Positions 45,701-53,570 of a stretch of 64,000 nt of DNA are shown piece by piece. This DNA comes from Symbiodinium natans (Eukaryota; Sar; Dinophyceae; Suessiales; Symbiodiniaceae): the NCBI GenBank assembly GCA_905221605.1, contig CAJNDS010002285.1, positions 400,501 through 464,500 on the forward strand, written 5' to 3'. How positions within the stretch are numbered: position 1 is the stretch's first letter; each line of letters opens with the position of its first letter. The translations under genes were made by a program, and so were the position numbers. Below the pieces are notes generated by a model, which had not been told where the DNA came from, ran no database searches, and saw only the letters and a list, made by a program, of their open reading frames with translations.

Positions 45701-47380
45701 AACCCTGAACTCTGAACCCGATACACCCGAAACCCTAAACCCTCCGTCTTTTTGGGGCCTTCGGCCTTAGAGTTTGGGGTGAAGTGGCTTTGGGGTTTTT
45801 ACAAGGGCTGCAGGTTTTAGGACTGTGTGGGTTGCGGGCGTTGCTTGCGGTCTGGTTGCGGACTGCAAAGGCTCTCCAGTCGTTCAGGGGGTCATGTTTT
45901 GCTTGTTTACTGCGTGTCAGAGATCCGTCTTGACAATAATTGCGGGTCATGGTACCTTATTTAATCTAATAGGAGGAATGGTGGTTTATGAGCATGCTGA
46001 TATAGAATCACTCAAAACATTGTGGGGGCCCCCTCCTGTTTTTGTCGCCCGCACACAGTCTAAGTGGCTGAGTCGCGTGAGGCACGAGGGATTGACGGTG
46101 CCAGTTGCGCAGCATGGGCACTGGAAATCGAAATCCAAAAAACGACGACAAAACCCTAAGCCCTAATAGACCCTGAAGCCTTGACTCCCTAAATAATCCT
46201 GAAGCCGTGATCTAAAACCCCAAAGCCCCAACCCCGAAAACCCCCCTAAACCCTAACCCCTTGCGCTTCCGGAGATTAGGGGCTTAGGGTGACCCTAGAC
46301 CCTAGACCCTAAACTCTAAGCCCTAAGCCCTAAACCCTAAACCCTAAACCATAAACCCTAAACCCTAAACCCTAAACCCTAAACAAGCCTGGGGCTGCAA
46401 GGGTTAGGGTTTTCGGTGTTTGTGGCTTTGCGTTTTAGGGTTTGAGGGCGTAGGGCGTTTAGAGTTTAGGGCTAGGGATTAGGGTTTAGGGTTTTGGGTT
46501 TAGGGTTTGGGGTTTGGGGTTTAGGGCTAGGGTTTAGGGTTTAGGGTTTAGGGTTTAGGGTTTAGGGTTTAGGGTTTAGGGCTAGGCTTTAGGCTTTTCG
46601 GGGCTTGGGGCTTCAGGGTCTTAGGGTTTTGGGGTCTCCAGCTTCTCCCTCTGCAACCCCGCCGCCCAGGCGACGTGTACAGATTTCTGCGCCGGGGCCT
46701 CTCAAAGCTCATCTTTTAGGGTTTAGGGTTGAGGGTTTAGGGTCGGTCTGGGGTCTGGGGTCTGGGGGTCTGGGGTTGGGGTTTGGGGTTCAAGCCTGTC
46801 ACCGTAGGCCTTGAGCCCTAAATCCTCAACCCTGAAACCCGAAAACCCCATGCCCATAAGTACTTAGTAGCTTCAAGGTTTAGGGGTGTAGGGTTTAGGG
46901 TTTTATGTTTTGGGGTTAGGACGTTTTGGGGTTAAGGGCTTTACGGTTTAGAGGTTTAAGGGCCATGGGTTTGAAGAGTTTAGGGTCTAGGGTTTACGGT
47001 TTAGGCTGTAATTCGGGCTTACAGGGTTTACAGGCTTTACGCTTTGAAGGGCTTTGGGAGGCTTGTGCCAGTCTCCAGGATAGCAGTTCAAGTTGCCGCA
47101 AAAACCCCGCCACCCAAACCCTCAACCCCAAACCCTAAACCTTAGACCCTAGACCCTAAACTAAACCCTAAACCCTAAACCCTAAACCCTAAACCCTAAA
47201 CCCTAAACCCTAAGCCCTAAACCCTAAACCCTAAACCCAAACCCCAAACCCTAAACCCTAAACCTTAAACCCTAAACCCCTTAAGCATCGCCCGGAAGGC
47301 TCCTACACCTTCGAAGTCGCCGACTCGCTCCCCTCCTTGGGTCCGCTGCAGCAGCGCGCTCAATTGGGCTCGGGGCTTGT
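33630..47380 (+). CDS. CPSF160/DDB1/SF3B3-family beta-propeller protein, multi-exon
   Basis: Several exon-like blocks on the + strand carry motifs of this family in plausible order. Block 33,630-33,743 reads LLEASHGLADDVF then RIIPLPPPTSGALLVS, like the family's P-x-P-x-GG-hydrophobic strand. Block 34,458-34,524 reads GVLAVSQNSVTYLKACEGGW, resembling the GVLV-xx-NS-x-TY strand. Block 38,440-38,542 reads GLYLAHLVLTGRDAVTDIVW; block 40,352-40,410 reads FVCLVDMVGSVSMLKV; block 47,286-47,380 reads GSYTFEVADSLPSLGPLQ, like the FEV-D-SL-NIGP element in mid-CPSF160. Other candidate exons: 34,236-34,300, 35,494-35,573, 36,188-36,270, 39,536-39,630, 43,395-43,450, 45,541-45,690, 46,648-46,708. Family members are scaffold proteins of mRNA 3' processing, splicing or DNA repair; which one this is cannot be told. 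The parts are scattered over 14 kb with telomere-like spacers, and one gene versus several is not proven. Confidence 0.4.
34458..34524 (+). CDS. Exon with GVLAVSQNSVTYL strand
   Basis: It is preceded by CACTTGAG and followed by GCTAG|GTTTAGGG. The sequence GVLAVSQNSVTYLKACEGGW resembles the family's GVLV..NS.TY strand, found in CPSF160, SF3B3 and DDB1. Confidence 0.5.
35390..36178. repeat. CCCTAAA tracts around small exon-like blocks
   Basis: CCCTAAA units occupy 35,395-35,490 and 36,010-36,178 (about 20 units, ending in CCTAAAA variants). Between them are blocks open on the + strand (35,494-35,573, 35,788-35,840) and TTTAGGG units at 35,590-35,620. Confidence 0.8.
36275..38400. other. No clear exon; repeat-rich interval
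   Basis: This holds short TTTAGGG tracts (36,270-36,320, 37,450-37,515, 37,690-37,870), a TA microsatellite (36,955-37,030), a poly-G run (38,047-38,062) and unique sequence without a convincing coding block. The open frames around 36,700-37,190 read through the TA microsatellite and are not counted. Confidence 0.55.
38440..38542 (+). CDS. Exon, propeller-like strands
   Basis: It reads GLYLAHLVLTGRDAVTDIVW followed by TSPGQAGLLRKSP. The pattern of alternating hydrophobic strands fits a propeller blade. It is GC-rich and is followed by TTGAGGG/TTTAGGG units. Confidence 0.45.
39005..39215. repeat. CCCTAAA tract
   Basis: About 28 units with CCCTAAAA and CCCGAAA variants. It is followed by a unique block (39,218-39,300) and then TTTAGGG units (39,305-39,535). 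Confidence 0.9.
39305..39535. repeat. TTTAGGG tract
   Basis: TTTAGGG units with a GGGTTTT variant run near 39,385-39,410. It is followed directly by an exon-like block (39,536-39,630) reading LRRNLWERFQDDRHLQGEDF. Here the exon follows TTTAGGG rather than CCCTAAA, an exception to the usual order. Confidence 0.85.
40963..41037. repeat. Hairpin element AGTATGGGCCCTT
   Basis: Thirteen-base perfect inverted ends (AGTATGGGCCCTT at 40,963 and AAGGGCCCATACT at 41,025) around an AT-rich centre. An outer GGTCCCTT near 40,933 and AAGGGACC near 41,010 resemble the ends of the element at 4,511. No coding content. Confidence 0.5.
41100..43390. other. Repeat tracts and unique sequence without recognised exons
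   Basis: CCCTAAA tract at 41,112-41,215. A C/A-rich unique stretch at 41,700-42,180 has only degenerate repeat traces. Mixed CCCTAAA units lie at 42,180-42,305. A very long TTTAGGG tract at 42,420-42,646 is followed by G-rich unique sequence to 43,070 containing a G run. No coding block is convincing here. Confidence 0.55.
42420..42646. repeat. Longest TTTAGGG tract in the window
   Basis: About 30 consecutive perfect TTTAGGG units, with no CCCTAAA tract in the 200 bases after it. It is long enough to be mistaken for a chromosome end by repeat-based software. Confidence 0.95.
43905..45110. repeat. AT-rich island with two near-identical direct repeats
   Basis: A TA microsatellite lies at 43,979-44,000. 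The segment near 44,632-44,735 (ATGATGGAAATCAGGTTTTG, CTTATCGGGGGATGGTTGC, GATGTTTTGTTTTGCTTATT) recurs at about 44,885-44,985 with few changes, a period near 250 bases, together with TATATAAATCAAACCCT after each copy. A third, weaker relative lies at 43,915-44,030. No coding function is recognised. Confidence 0.6.
45111..45331. repeat. About 220-bp palindromic element
   Basis: Left arm: CAATATTGAATATTGAG, T run, CAATATTCAATA, then AATCCAAGATCC and GATGCCCACGGGAGAA (45,176-45,191). The right arm is its inverse: TTCTCCCGTGGGCATC (45,248-45,263), GGATCTTGGATCTTGG, and CAATATTCAATATTG at the end. The arms are nearly perfect, so this is a foldback or MITE-like element. Open frames crossing it in both directions are by-products. 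Confidence 0.7.
45541..45690 (+). CDS. Exon-like block, unidentified
   Basis: It is open for about 47 codons directly after TTTAGGGATC; part reads TFDVAMQGLSTNTSNEHRHW, and the end reads CVPGQAIVEA. It has no repeat content and coding-like composition. It may be an exon of the beta-propeller gene. No motif is recognised. Confidence 0.35.
46320..46600. repeat. CCCTAAA then TTTAGGG tracts
   Basis: CCCTAAA units at 46,320-46,385 and TTTAGGG units with GGGTTTGG variants at 46,440-46,580. A short exon-like block follows at 46,648-46,708. Confidence 0.85.
47125..47280. repeat. CCCTAAA tract
   Basis: About 20 CCCTAAA-type units immediately upstream of the FEVADSLPSLGP exon. Confidence 0.9.
47286..47380 (+). 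CDS. Exon with FEVADSLPSLGP motif
   Basis: After CCTTAAG it reads GSYTFEVADSLPSLGPLQ and then QRAQLGSGL. In CPSF160 and DDB1 relatives an F-x-V-x-D-S-L-x-N-hydrophobic-GP segment marks the switch between propellers. This is the strongest single match for the family. Confidence 0.5.
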
Positions 47381-47414
47381 TGGGGGGTCCTGGGGTCAAG
47401 GGCTTAGCTTAGGT

Positions 47415-47442
47415 GTAGGGTTTAGGGTTTAGGGTTTAGGGT

Positions 47443-47481
<39 letters not shown>

Positions 47482-47492
47482 GGTTTAGGGCT
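47415..47492. repeat. TTTAGGG then TTGAGGG array
   Basis: Three TTTAGGG units are followed by about six TTGAGGG units: a homogenised variant downstream of the FEVADSLPSLGP exon. Confidence 0.85.
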
Positions 47493-48115
47493 TATAGCGG
47501 TTTGGGGTGTAGCTGATTTAGGGGTTGAAGGTGTGTGCCTGTTTGGGCATGTGTTTGGGCGTGGTTGATGTGTTGGCCAGTGAAGTCTGCTGGACACGTT
47601 GAAGAGACAGCAGGATATATCGTGCGCTTGATCCTGAACCCTCGAACCCTAAACCCCAAACCCTAAACTCTAGAGTGTTTGTTTGACTCTGAGGCCTAGA
47701 GCGCGTGGGCGTCGGCTCGGGGCTATTGCGGGGAGAATTTGTGGCTTGAAACCCCAAGTTCTTGGCAGCAGCTTTACAGCCTCCCTCCTCCATACGCGAC
47801 CACCCCTAAACCCTACGAAAGTCCCGAGCACAGCCGAAAGCCTCTCTTCCGCAGGTGCTTGCAGCCGTGGCTTAGTGAGGCTGAGGAGACGGGTGGGGGT
47901 TCGGGACCCCGGATCGAGAGCAGGACTGCACGGTTTGAGGGTTTGTGCAGGGTGTGTCGGTTTGGGGTTATGGGTTTTTGGGGTGCTTCAGTCCCGGCTT
48001 TTGAGCTCTGTGCTTTTGGAGCTTCAGAATTTTCACTTTAAACGGCTTAGGTTTCAGGGTCTCAGAGCGTAGGTATTGTTAAAGAATGTGTTGTAGCGTC
48101 TATCTTCTAGGGCCT

Positions 48116-48480
48116 GTAAACCCTAAACCCTAAACCCTAAACCCTAAACCCTAAACCCTAAACCCTAAACCCTAAACCCTAAACCCTAAACCCTAAACCC
48201 TAAACCCTAAACCCTAAACCCTAAACCCTAAACCCTAAACCCTAAACCCTAAACCCTAAGCGCTGCAGCTCTCTGATGCCCATGCCTGTGGTTTAGGGTT
48301 TAGGGTTTTTAGGGTTTTTTAGGGTTTTAGGGGTTTAGGGTTTTAGGGGTTAGGGTTTTAGGGTTTTTAGGGTTTTTTAGAGTTTAGGGTTTAGGGTTTT
48401 AGGGTTTTAGGGTTTTAGGGTTTTAGGGCTTTAGGGGTTTAGGGTTTTAGGGTTTTTTAGAGTTTAGGGTTTTTTAGTTA
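48116..48480. repeat. CCCTAAA tract followed by TTTTAGGG variants
   Basis: About 20 perfect CCCTAAA units (48,116-48,260), a short unique block, then irregular TTTTAGGG and TTTTTAGGG units (48,290-48,480). It marks the end of the telomere-repeat-rich region; none occur after it. Confidence 0.9.
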
Positions 48481-48483
48481 GCA

Positions 48484-48775
48484 GAACCCTTGCCCATTTT
48501 GGGTAATAATACCACCAGTCAACCCATTAGACGATTATTCCTATACTCCCCCCTACACCTCACCAACTATATCACCACTACTTCCCCATTACCAAGACCA
48601 GTATAGGAATAACCGATTACCTCATCCATATAAGAGGAATATTCCTATACTCCCTACTACATCCCACCCAATATATCACTACTACTACCCCATTACCAAG
48701 ACCAGTATAGGAATAACCAATTACCCCATCCATATTCCCTAAGGTGGTATTATTACCCAAAATGGGCAAGGGTTC
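48484..48775. mobile_element. MITE with 33-bp perfect terminal inverted repeats
   Basis: The element is 292 bases. The left end begins GAACCCTTGCCCATTTTGGG (48,484-48,516) and the right end (48,743-48,775) is its exact 33-base reverse complement. The interior is two copies of a segment of about 114 bases (second copy from 48,651), each bounded by ATTCCTATACT and AGTATAGGAAT, so it is itself built of inverted pairs. It has no coding frame, hence non-autonomous. A target duplication is not obvious. The inverted-repeat structure is certain; the transposon class is not. Confidence 0.75.
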
Positions 48776-48977
48776 CCTCGTAGATAGTACTCAGATTAGG
48801 TTAGGCTGTAGGATGTGGGGAACACCATGAACCGCAAGATTTCTTGCCTAATGCGCTCGCCTTGCGGATGACACACGAAAATTCTGAGCAGATTCCAGCA
48901 TGAGGAATTCAAGGATCATGTAGGCTTAGGCATGGTATGACAGGGAGAGACCTGTGAGTTGCTCCCTGCGAGCGCCC

Positions 48978-50464
48978 ATGGCTGATACCCCATCTGCGCC
49001 TCCTTCCAAAAAGGCGAGGTCGGGTGAACAGGACTGGCATGCCGAATGGGAAGAGGCCAAGACAGCACATGATCAAGCCCGCGGAGAGTTGGGGGAAGCA
49101 CTCAAGATGGAAAGCAGCAATGATCAGTATGTCCAGCATTTGCGCGACACGGTGGCCAATGCAAAGGAGCGTGAACAGTTCGCTCAGAACATGCTCCTGA
49201 AGTCCCAGACCCAGCCATCGGAGGTGCATCAGTGCCCAAAAGGGTTATAGCCTTTGGTAGGTTCATATTCCTGCCCCAAAAATTAGCCTACAGTCCCCTT
49301 AAGTAGTCCACGCTAGGAGGTTTGGTCCCTGCTAGGATTTAATGCTTGGATAGTTTGGTGGTTCGGGTGCTTAAGGATTTAGGGTGCATTCGTGAAAAAT
49401 TGTTGCAGTCTTGCTTCCTGCGTGCAAGTGACCTGCAAAGTCAGGACAGTATGATACAGAAGTTGGAGAGCCTGCGACTGGACTTGGGCGAGGTCAAGCG
49501 CGAGGTCAAGCAGGACTTGGGCGAGGTCAAGCGCGAGGTCAAGCAGGACTTGGGCGAGGTCAAGCTGGAAGTGGGCGAGGTCAAGCTGGAAGTGGGCGAG
49601 GTGAAGCGGATCCAGGAGGTTCAGGGAGATGTTTTGCCCAGGATGGCAAAGCAACTATACGGCTTCCGTGCTGCTACCCACTCCACCTTCGATCGCGAGT
49701 TTGAAAGCAAGTGCCAAGCATATTATAAGACGACTTCATGCATGATTTTGGGTCAAATTTTTCCAGAGTGTCTTCAAGACTGGGGTGAGGATTATTACTT
49801 TGGTTCCGATTATTTCCTGCCCGTGGGTGAGCACATCTACAAGAAGAGCATGGAGACGGAAGGAAAAGACTTGGGCATCGTGACCAGACATCCTCGGAAT
49901 GGACTGTTGCTGGTAAAAGCTTTGGAGTCACAGTTCCAGGATGGTCACATGGTGCTGATTCCAGTGGAGGCAGCAGGCGAGCAGTTGTGCAGCGACGCCG
50001 GCACTCTTTCTGATGTATCAGAACCCGAGACGCAAGTCACACTACAAATCCACGTTGCCGCATTTCTGCATGATGAACCTGTCATGTGGTCGGACAAGAA
50101 GCAGAAATTGATCGAGCCGGTTCCTTTTGAAAGACCCATCGTTCAGGAGCCGAAGAGGAAGGGCAAGAACACAAACAAGAGCAAGAGCAAGAAGAAAGTC
50201 TTGCAGACGCAGCCTATTAGGTTTCGTGACTTGCATCGGCAAAACATCGTCATTCGCAAACCTTTCATGGCAAGCCTTTACATGCAATTAGAGTTTGCTC
50301 ACGAGACTCATAGTGAACTCCCTGATCCGAAAGATGCCAATGTTCGTGACAAGTTCTTTGGCATATGCCAAGATCGCATGAAAACCCTCATGCAGCGCTT
50401 GTGTCGTGAAGTGGAGCCGAAGCGAGTTCTTCCAGAGGAGGCTGCCTTCGCAGGCGACACGTAG
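48978..50464 (+). CDS. Coiled-coil protein with weak HNH_2-like region (two exons)
   Basis: Exon 1 starts at ATG 48,978 in strong context (GCCCATGG) and encodes a Lys/Glu-rich helical N-terminus to about 49,241. Exon 2 runs from about 49,376 (after CTTAAG) to the TAG at 50,462-50,464. Exon 2 begins with a coiled coil made of repeats of DLGEVKREVKQ and LEVGEVK, visible as a tandem DNA repeat at 49,479-49,600. The following region contains RHPRNGLLLVKALESQFQDG and hydrophobic strands, the layout of HNH_2-type domains (NGLLL then an FDxG-like turn), but the catalytic His residues are not evident. A Lys-rich linker (PKRKGKNTNKSKSKKK) may be a nuclear signal. It is intron-containing and GC-balanced, hence host-like. 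The family call is weak; existence as a gene is good. Confidence 0.55.
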
Positions 50465-50848
50465 ACATGTTCAGACGAATCAATTAGCCCATGTGTGTCC
50501 GCATGTGTTAGAGTTTCACCTGCTGCCAAAGCATTCGGCATGCTCGCGGATGGTAAAACACTGTCGCTAGATGAAGGTCGTGGGCAGTTTTGTATGCTCG
50601 AACCCTGCCCCCCTAGGAAAGCCATATACACACACAATCACAGCGAAGCACAAATGGACGCACAAATAAGTTTGACACACATGGTGTAGGGAGCTTTGGG
50701 GCGTTTATTTGTATTAAATATTAAAGACATTGATACATATTAAAATCTCATACAAACCACTGAGCAAAAACAAACAAAAAACAAGAAATCAACAAAACAA
50801 ATAGAAAACAAAATAAGAAAATCAAGTTACTAAAAAGAAGCGTTTCAC
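50465..50848. other. Host 3' flank and left edge of the viral insertion
   Basis: After the host gene stop, composition stays mixed to about 50,690 and then becomes strongly AT-rich (runs of AAAC and AAAT). The boundary is near 50,690-50,710 (GGAGCTTTGGGGCG). A terminal inverted repeat or target duplication cannot be tested because the right end of the element lies outside the window. Confidence 0.55.
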
Positions 50849-50887
50849 GATCATGATATTATTAACATCAATAATAATATTATGATC
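50849..50887 (-). terminator. Palindrome after stop of 253-residue frame
   Basis: Fifteen-base arms GATCATGATATTATT and AATAATATTATGATC with one mismatch and a loop of nine bases, directly beside the stop codon at 50,889. Hairpins placed like this mark mRNA 3' ends in several large and small protist DNA viruses; that role is inferred here. Confidence 0.55.
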
Positions 50888-50888
50888 A

Positions 50889-51569
50889 TCACAATTTTTG
50901 ATCTGCTATATAATCGCATATTGTAGTAAAGTCAAAATTTTGTCTCTGTAAGTGTATTTGATTTTCTATGTATGTCACAAGTATGCTTTTAAACACATTT
51001 ACAATATAATCCTCGTAGCATGTTCTGTATGTGACCGTTTCCTTCATTCTCCCTGCATACTGGAAACTAAAATACCCCATCGTATTCAGAATAAAGTTTC
51101 TCTTATAACTGTCAAACATATGAAACAAATCTGTATCATTTATAAACTTCTTCATTAGTAATTTGGTTGCGTGATTATACAAATACGAACGTTCTATTAT
51201 TTTCTTTAAACACTCCTTCTTTTTCTTGTTGTTCTCTAACTTTTGGTATGACTTATCAACAAAGTTAAAGATACAATGAATTTGTTTTTCAGCCTTACAT
51301 AATTTGTTATATTTATCTTGATCATAAATCGTCTCATACTCTAGTATTTCTGAACAACAATGGCAGGCAAGATAAGAGGTAATATTATCAGTAACGTTTT
51401 CATCAAATATACACATCAGCACCTCTCGCTTTCTGTTTCTGTGTTCTTTGCATACTCCACATTCAAAATCAAAACGAAATGTTTCATCATTGTATTCTAA
51501 CATATATAGACAATATTTCTTTAAATACATTTCTGAAGAAAAATAAATATATTTTTGAAAATGGAGCAT
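50889..51569 (-). CDS. Unknown viral protein with CxxC pairs
   Basis: I place the start at the ATG at 51,567-51,569 (MLHFQKYIYF), because further upstream the frame runs through a palindrome and into the neighbouring gene; the frame is open to 51,650. The protein is about 226 residues, Lys/Tyr/Asn-rich, and contains ECGVCKEHRNRK and ACHCCSEILEY, two cysteine pairs that could bind zinc, followed by a helical C-terminal half. No family is recognised. It is the leftmost viral gene, transcribed toward the element edge. Confidence 0.55.
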   Translation of the reverse strand: MLHFQKYIYFSSEMYLKKYCLYMLEYNDETFRFDFECGVCKEHRNRKREVLMCIFDENVTDNITSYLACHCCSEILEYETIYDQDKYNKLCKAEKQIHCIFNFVDKSYQKLENNKKKKECLKKIIERSYLYNHATKLLMKKFINDTDLFHMFDSYKRNFILNTMGYFSFQYAGRMKETVTYRTCYEDYIVNVFKSILVTYIENQIHLQRQNFDFTTICDYIADQKL

Positions 51570-51598
51570 AATATTATTAGCATCATTAATAATATTAT
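51568..51598 (-). terminator. Palindrome after GIY-YIG gene
   Basis: Eleven-base perfect arms ATAATATTATT and AATAATATTAT around a nine-base loop, a few bases past the TGA at 51,604. The right arm plus the following TGATCATCACAA is the same sequence as at 50,877-50,893, so the two gene tails are homologous. Confidence 0.6.
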
Positions 51599-51603
51599 GA
51601 TCA

Positions 51604-52254
51604 TCACAAGTTTTGCTTCTCCTGCCAGTCTTTGTGCTTCTGTGTGTCATAATGCCTGTTTTTGTGAGTTATGGTGAAATGCCCTCCGCAATCACATTGC
51701 GTTCGTTGTCGGTGATATGCTTTTAGTTTTTCTTGGTTTTGCTGATAATACTGTTTTCTGTGCTCTGCAATTTTCTGCTTATTCCTTTCCCGATAGGACT
51801 TGTCCCGTTCTGCTTTTTCACGTTTATGACTTTCTCTGTATGCCTTCTCCCTTGCCTTAACTTTGTCTGCATTTTGTTCTCTGTATTTCTTGGCATAATC
51901 CAATTTCAGCTCTCTTGTGTCATCATGATATTCTTTCCACTTCCTTCCTGCAATGAGTTTATTTACACATTCTGTGTTCCTGATATAATACCCCTCTCTT
52001 GCGTTCAGTTCCTCTTTAGATGCACATGGGTAACTTTCAATAAGTTCAGCCTTGCAGTTTTCCATTCCGAACTCTTCAAAAATGTCAAAACACGATGTTC
52101 TTTTGGCATCGTTGTTACTATATCTCCTGTAAGCGTTGCGATGTTTCGCCAATCTGTTTGACAGTGTTTCTGTCGTTGAACCTATATAGCATTTGTTATA
52201 ACCATTGTCCGTTAATTTGTAAATCTTGCCTCTATTATATTTGTTTTCTTCCAT
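51604..52254 (-). CDS. GIY-YIG endonuclease with C-terminal zinc finger
   Basis: 216 residues. The N-terminal domain shows GKIYKLTDNGYNKCYIGSTT (residues about 9-28; the GIY-YIG pair appears as KIY and YIG) and the Arg-containing helix LSNRLAKHR; a Glu-rich strand (YPCASKEELNAREGYYI) supplies the usual Glu region. A Lys/Glu/Arg coiled coil follows. The C-terminus CDCGGHFTITHKNRHYDTQK is a C2H2-like finger. It probably cuts DNA at specific sites, as a homing or anti-competitor nuclease. It is one of three paralogues in this element. Confidence 0.85.
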   Translation of the reverse strand: MEENKYNRGKIYKLTDNGYNKCYIGSTTETLSNRLAKHRNAYRRYSNNDAKRTSCFDIFEEFGMENCKAELIESYPCASKEELNAREGYYIRNTECVNKLIAGRKWKEYHDDTRELKLDYAKKYREQNADKVKAREKAYRESHKREKAERDKSYRERNKQKIAEHRKQYYQQNQEKLKAYHRQRTQCDCGGHFTITHKNRHYDTQKHKDWQEKQNL

Positions 52255-52299
52255 ATCTTATACTTGCAATTCCTCTTTAAACATCTTTTTTTAATGGTT

Positions 52300-53226
52300 T
52301 TACACTTTCAACAACTCAAAACGAAGATAGGGACGGTCAGGGTTACCTTCCACATAATAATGACTTTGACTTAACTTCTTTTCTATTCTTTCTATTGTAT
52401 ACACACCTTTACTGAAATTTCCGACCCTTTCCTTCTCATTCGGTTTTCGCTTCCTAAATATCTTGACTTCGTCACCCTTGTCAAGATCCGGATATATCCT
52501 ATTACGTTTACCACTACTGGCAATATTCAACCTGACGCTTAATTCGTTACTCGGTTTCCGCGCCTCTTTCGGCGTGAATTTTGTAGCGGAATGTATCATT
52601 TGAGTGTTATATGTAATCAGTATCTCAAAAATATAATCAGTCCATTGAATATTACTTTTCCCCTTTTTCTCATCAGCCTCAACTCTTTTGTATAACATGT
52701 CCTTAAAAGTTCTGATCGCCCTCTCACTGAAATTCGCGTGTGCCCTTGTCCTGTGGTGCTCTATCTTCTGTTCCTTTAAATATGCTTGAATAGCTTCTTT
52801 AGACAGAGCGCCTTCATCATCCGTATAGAGTATTTTAGGTTTTTTCCCCATCTTATGCAAACACTCAATCATACCACTCGCTAAATCCTCTTCTGTCTTA
52901 CCTTTTATTGCTACCACATGCATAAACTTATCAAAGACATCTATCATGATCATACCAACCTTGAACTTTTGATCTTCCAGATCGTTTATAAAAAACAAGT
53001 CCATTTGATACTCGTATGCCGGATGTGGTGCTACAAAACTGTTCTGTCCCGCAGGTTTTCTTTTTGCCTCCACGTTCTTCTTGAAAAACTCGTTAACATC
53101 GTCAATAGTTATACTTTTATCTTTCTCCCGCGCTTCCTTTAATGTCCTCTGTCTGCTCCCATATCCCGCGCGATCGTAATACACATCATTAATTATTTCT
53201 TGTTTACTCATATAACTACAATACAA
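52300..53226 (-). CDS. Retroviral-type integrase (rve, DDE)
   Basis: 308 residues. Core: D76 in YEYQMDLFF, D136 in ILYTDDEGAL and E169 in ANFSERAIRTFK form the DDE catalytic triad in the right order. A following helix and an SH3-like tail (DKGDEVKIFRKRK, GVYTIERI, HYYVEG) match the C-terminal part of polinton and retroelement integrases. It catalyses insertion of the linear viral DNA into the host chromosome. Start: Met1 or Met6 (MSKQE). It lies in a leftward cluster with a GIY-YIG gene downstream and the 103-residue frame upstream. Confidence 0.9.
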   Translation of the reverse strand: MYCSYMSKQEIINDVYYDRAGYGSRQRTLKEAREKDKSITIDDVNEFFKKNVEAKRKPAGQNSFVAPHPAYEYQMDLFFINDLEDQKFKVGMIMIDVFDKFMHVVAIKGKTEEDLASGMIECLHKMGKKPKILYTDDEGALSKEAIQAYLKEQKIEHHRTRAHANFSERAIRTFKDMLYKRVEADEKKGKSNIQWTDYIFEILITYNTQMIHSATKFTPKEARKPSNELSVRLNIASSGKRNRIYPDLDKGDEVKIFRKRKPNEKERVGNFSKGVYTIERIEKKLSQSHYYVEGNPDRPYLRFELLKV

Positions 53227-53231
53227 AATAT

Positions 53232-53261
53232 TGATTTAATCTTATTTCTAAAATTAAATCA
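53232..53261 (-). terminator. Small palindrome over the stop of the 103-residue frame
   Basis: Nine-base perfect arms TGATTTAAT and ATTAAATCA with a loop of 12, overlapping the stop at 53,259 and lying upstream of the integrase start. Confidence 0.4.
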
Positions 53262-53570
53262 GCATTCTTCTGCTTTCATGGGCATCACAACTTTAACATT
53301 ATTCATGTCATACTTCGGTCCTTTCTTATTCTGACTGCTGTTGAATTCTGCCAGTTGCTCTTCGGTTAAATCTTCTATTGTGGTATTGATATTGTTGTCT
53401 TTTAGATATTGCTTTAACTTCTTCTTTTGAATGCACTTCAAGGCAGAATCGCGTTTTTTCTGCATGTATCCTTCATCTTGTCTTCGCTTGTAGTAATACA
53501 GTCGGTTGTAAATTGCCAACTGTTCTCTTATCTCTTCCATGGTCATATCCTCTGGGGTTTTCATAGACAT
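53259..53570 (-). CDS. Small helical viral protein
   Basis: 103 residues, rich in Lys, Glu, Gln and Tyr, starting MSMKTPEDMTMEEIREQLAI and reading as two amphipathic helices; the last third is more extended (YDMNNVKVVMPMKAEEC). No family is recognised. It is divergent from the polymerase gene, with which it shares the 138-base upstream gap. Confidence 0.5.
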   Translation of the reverse strand: MSMKTPEDMTMEEIREQLAIYNRLYYYKRRQDEGYMQKKRDSALKCIQKKKLKQYLKDNNINTTIEDLTEEQLAEFNSSQNKKGPKYDMNNVKVVMPMKAEEC

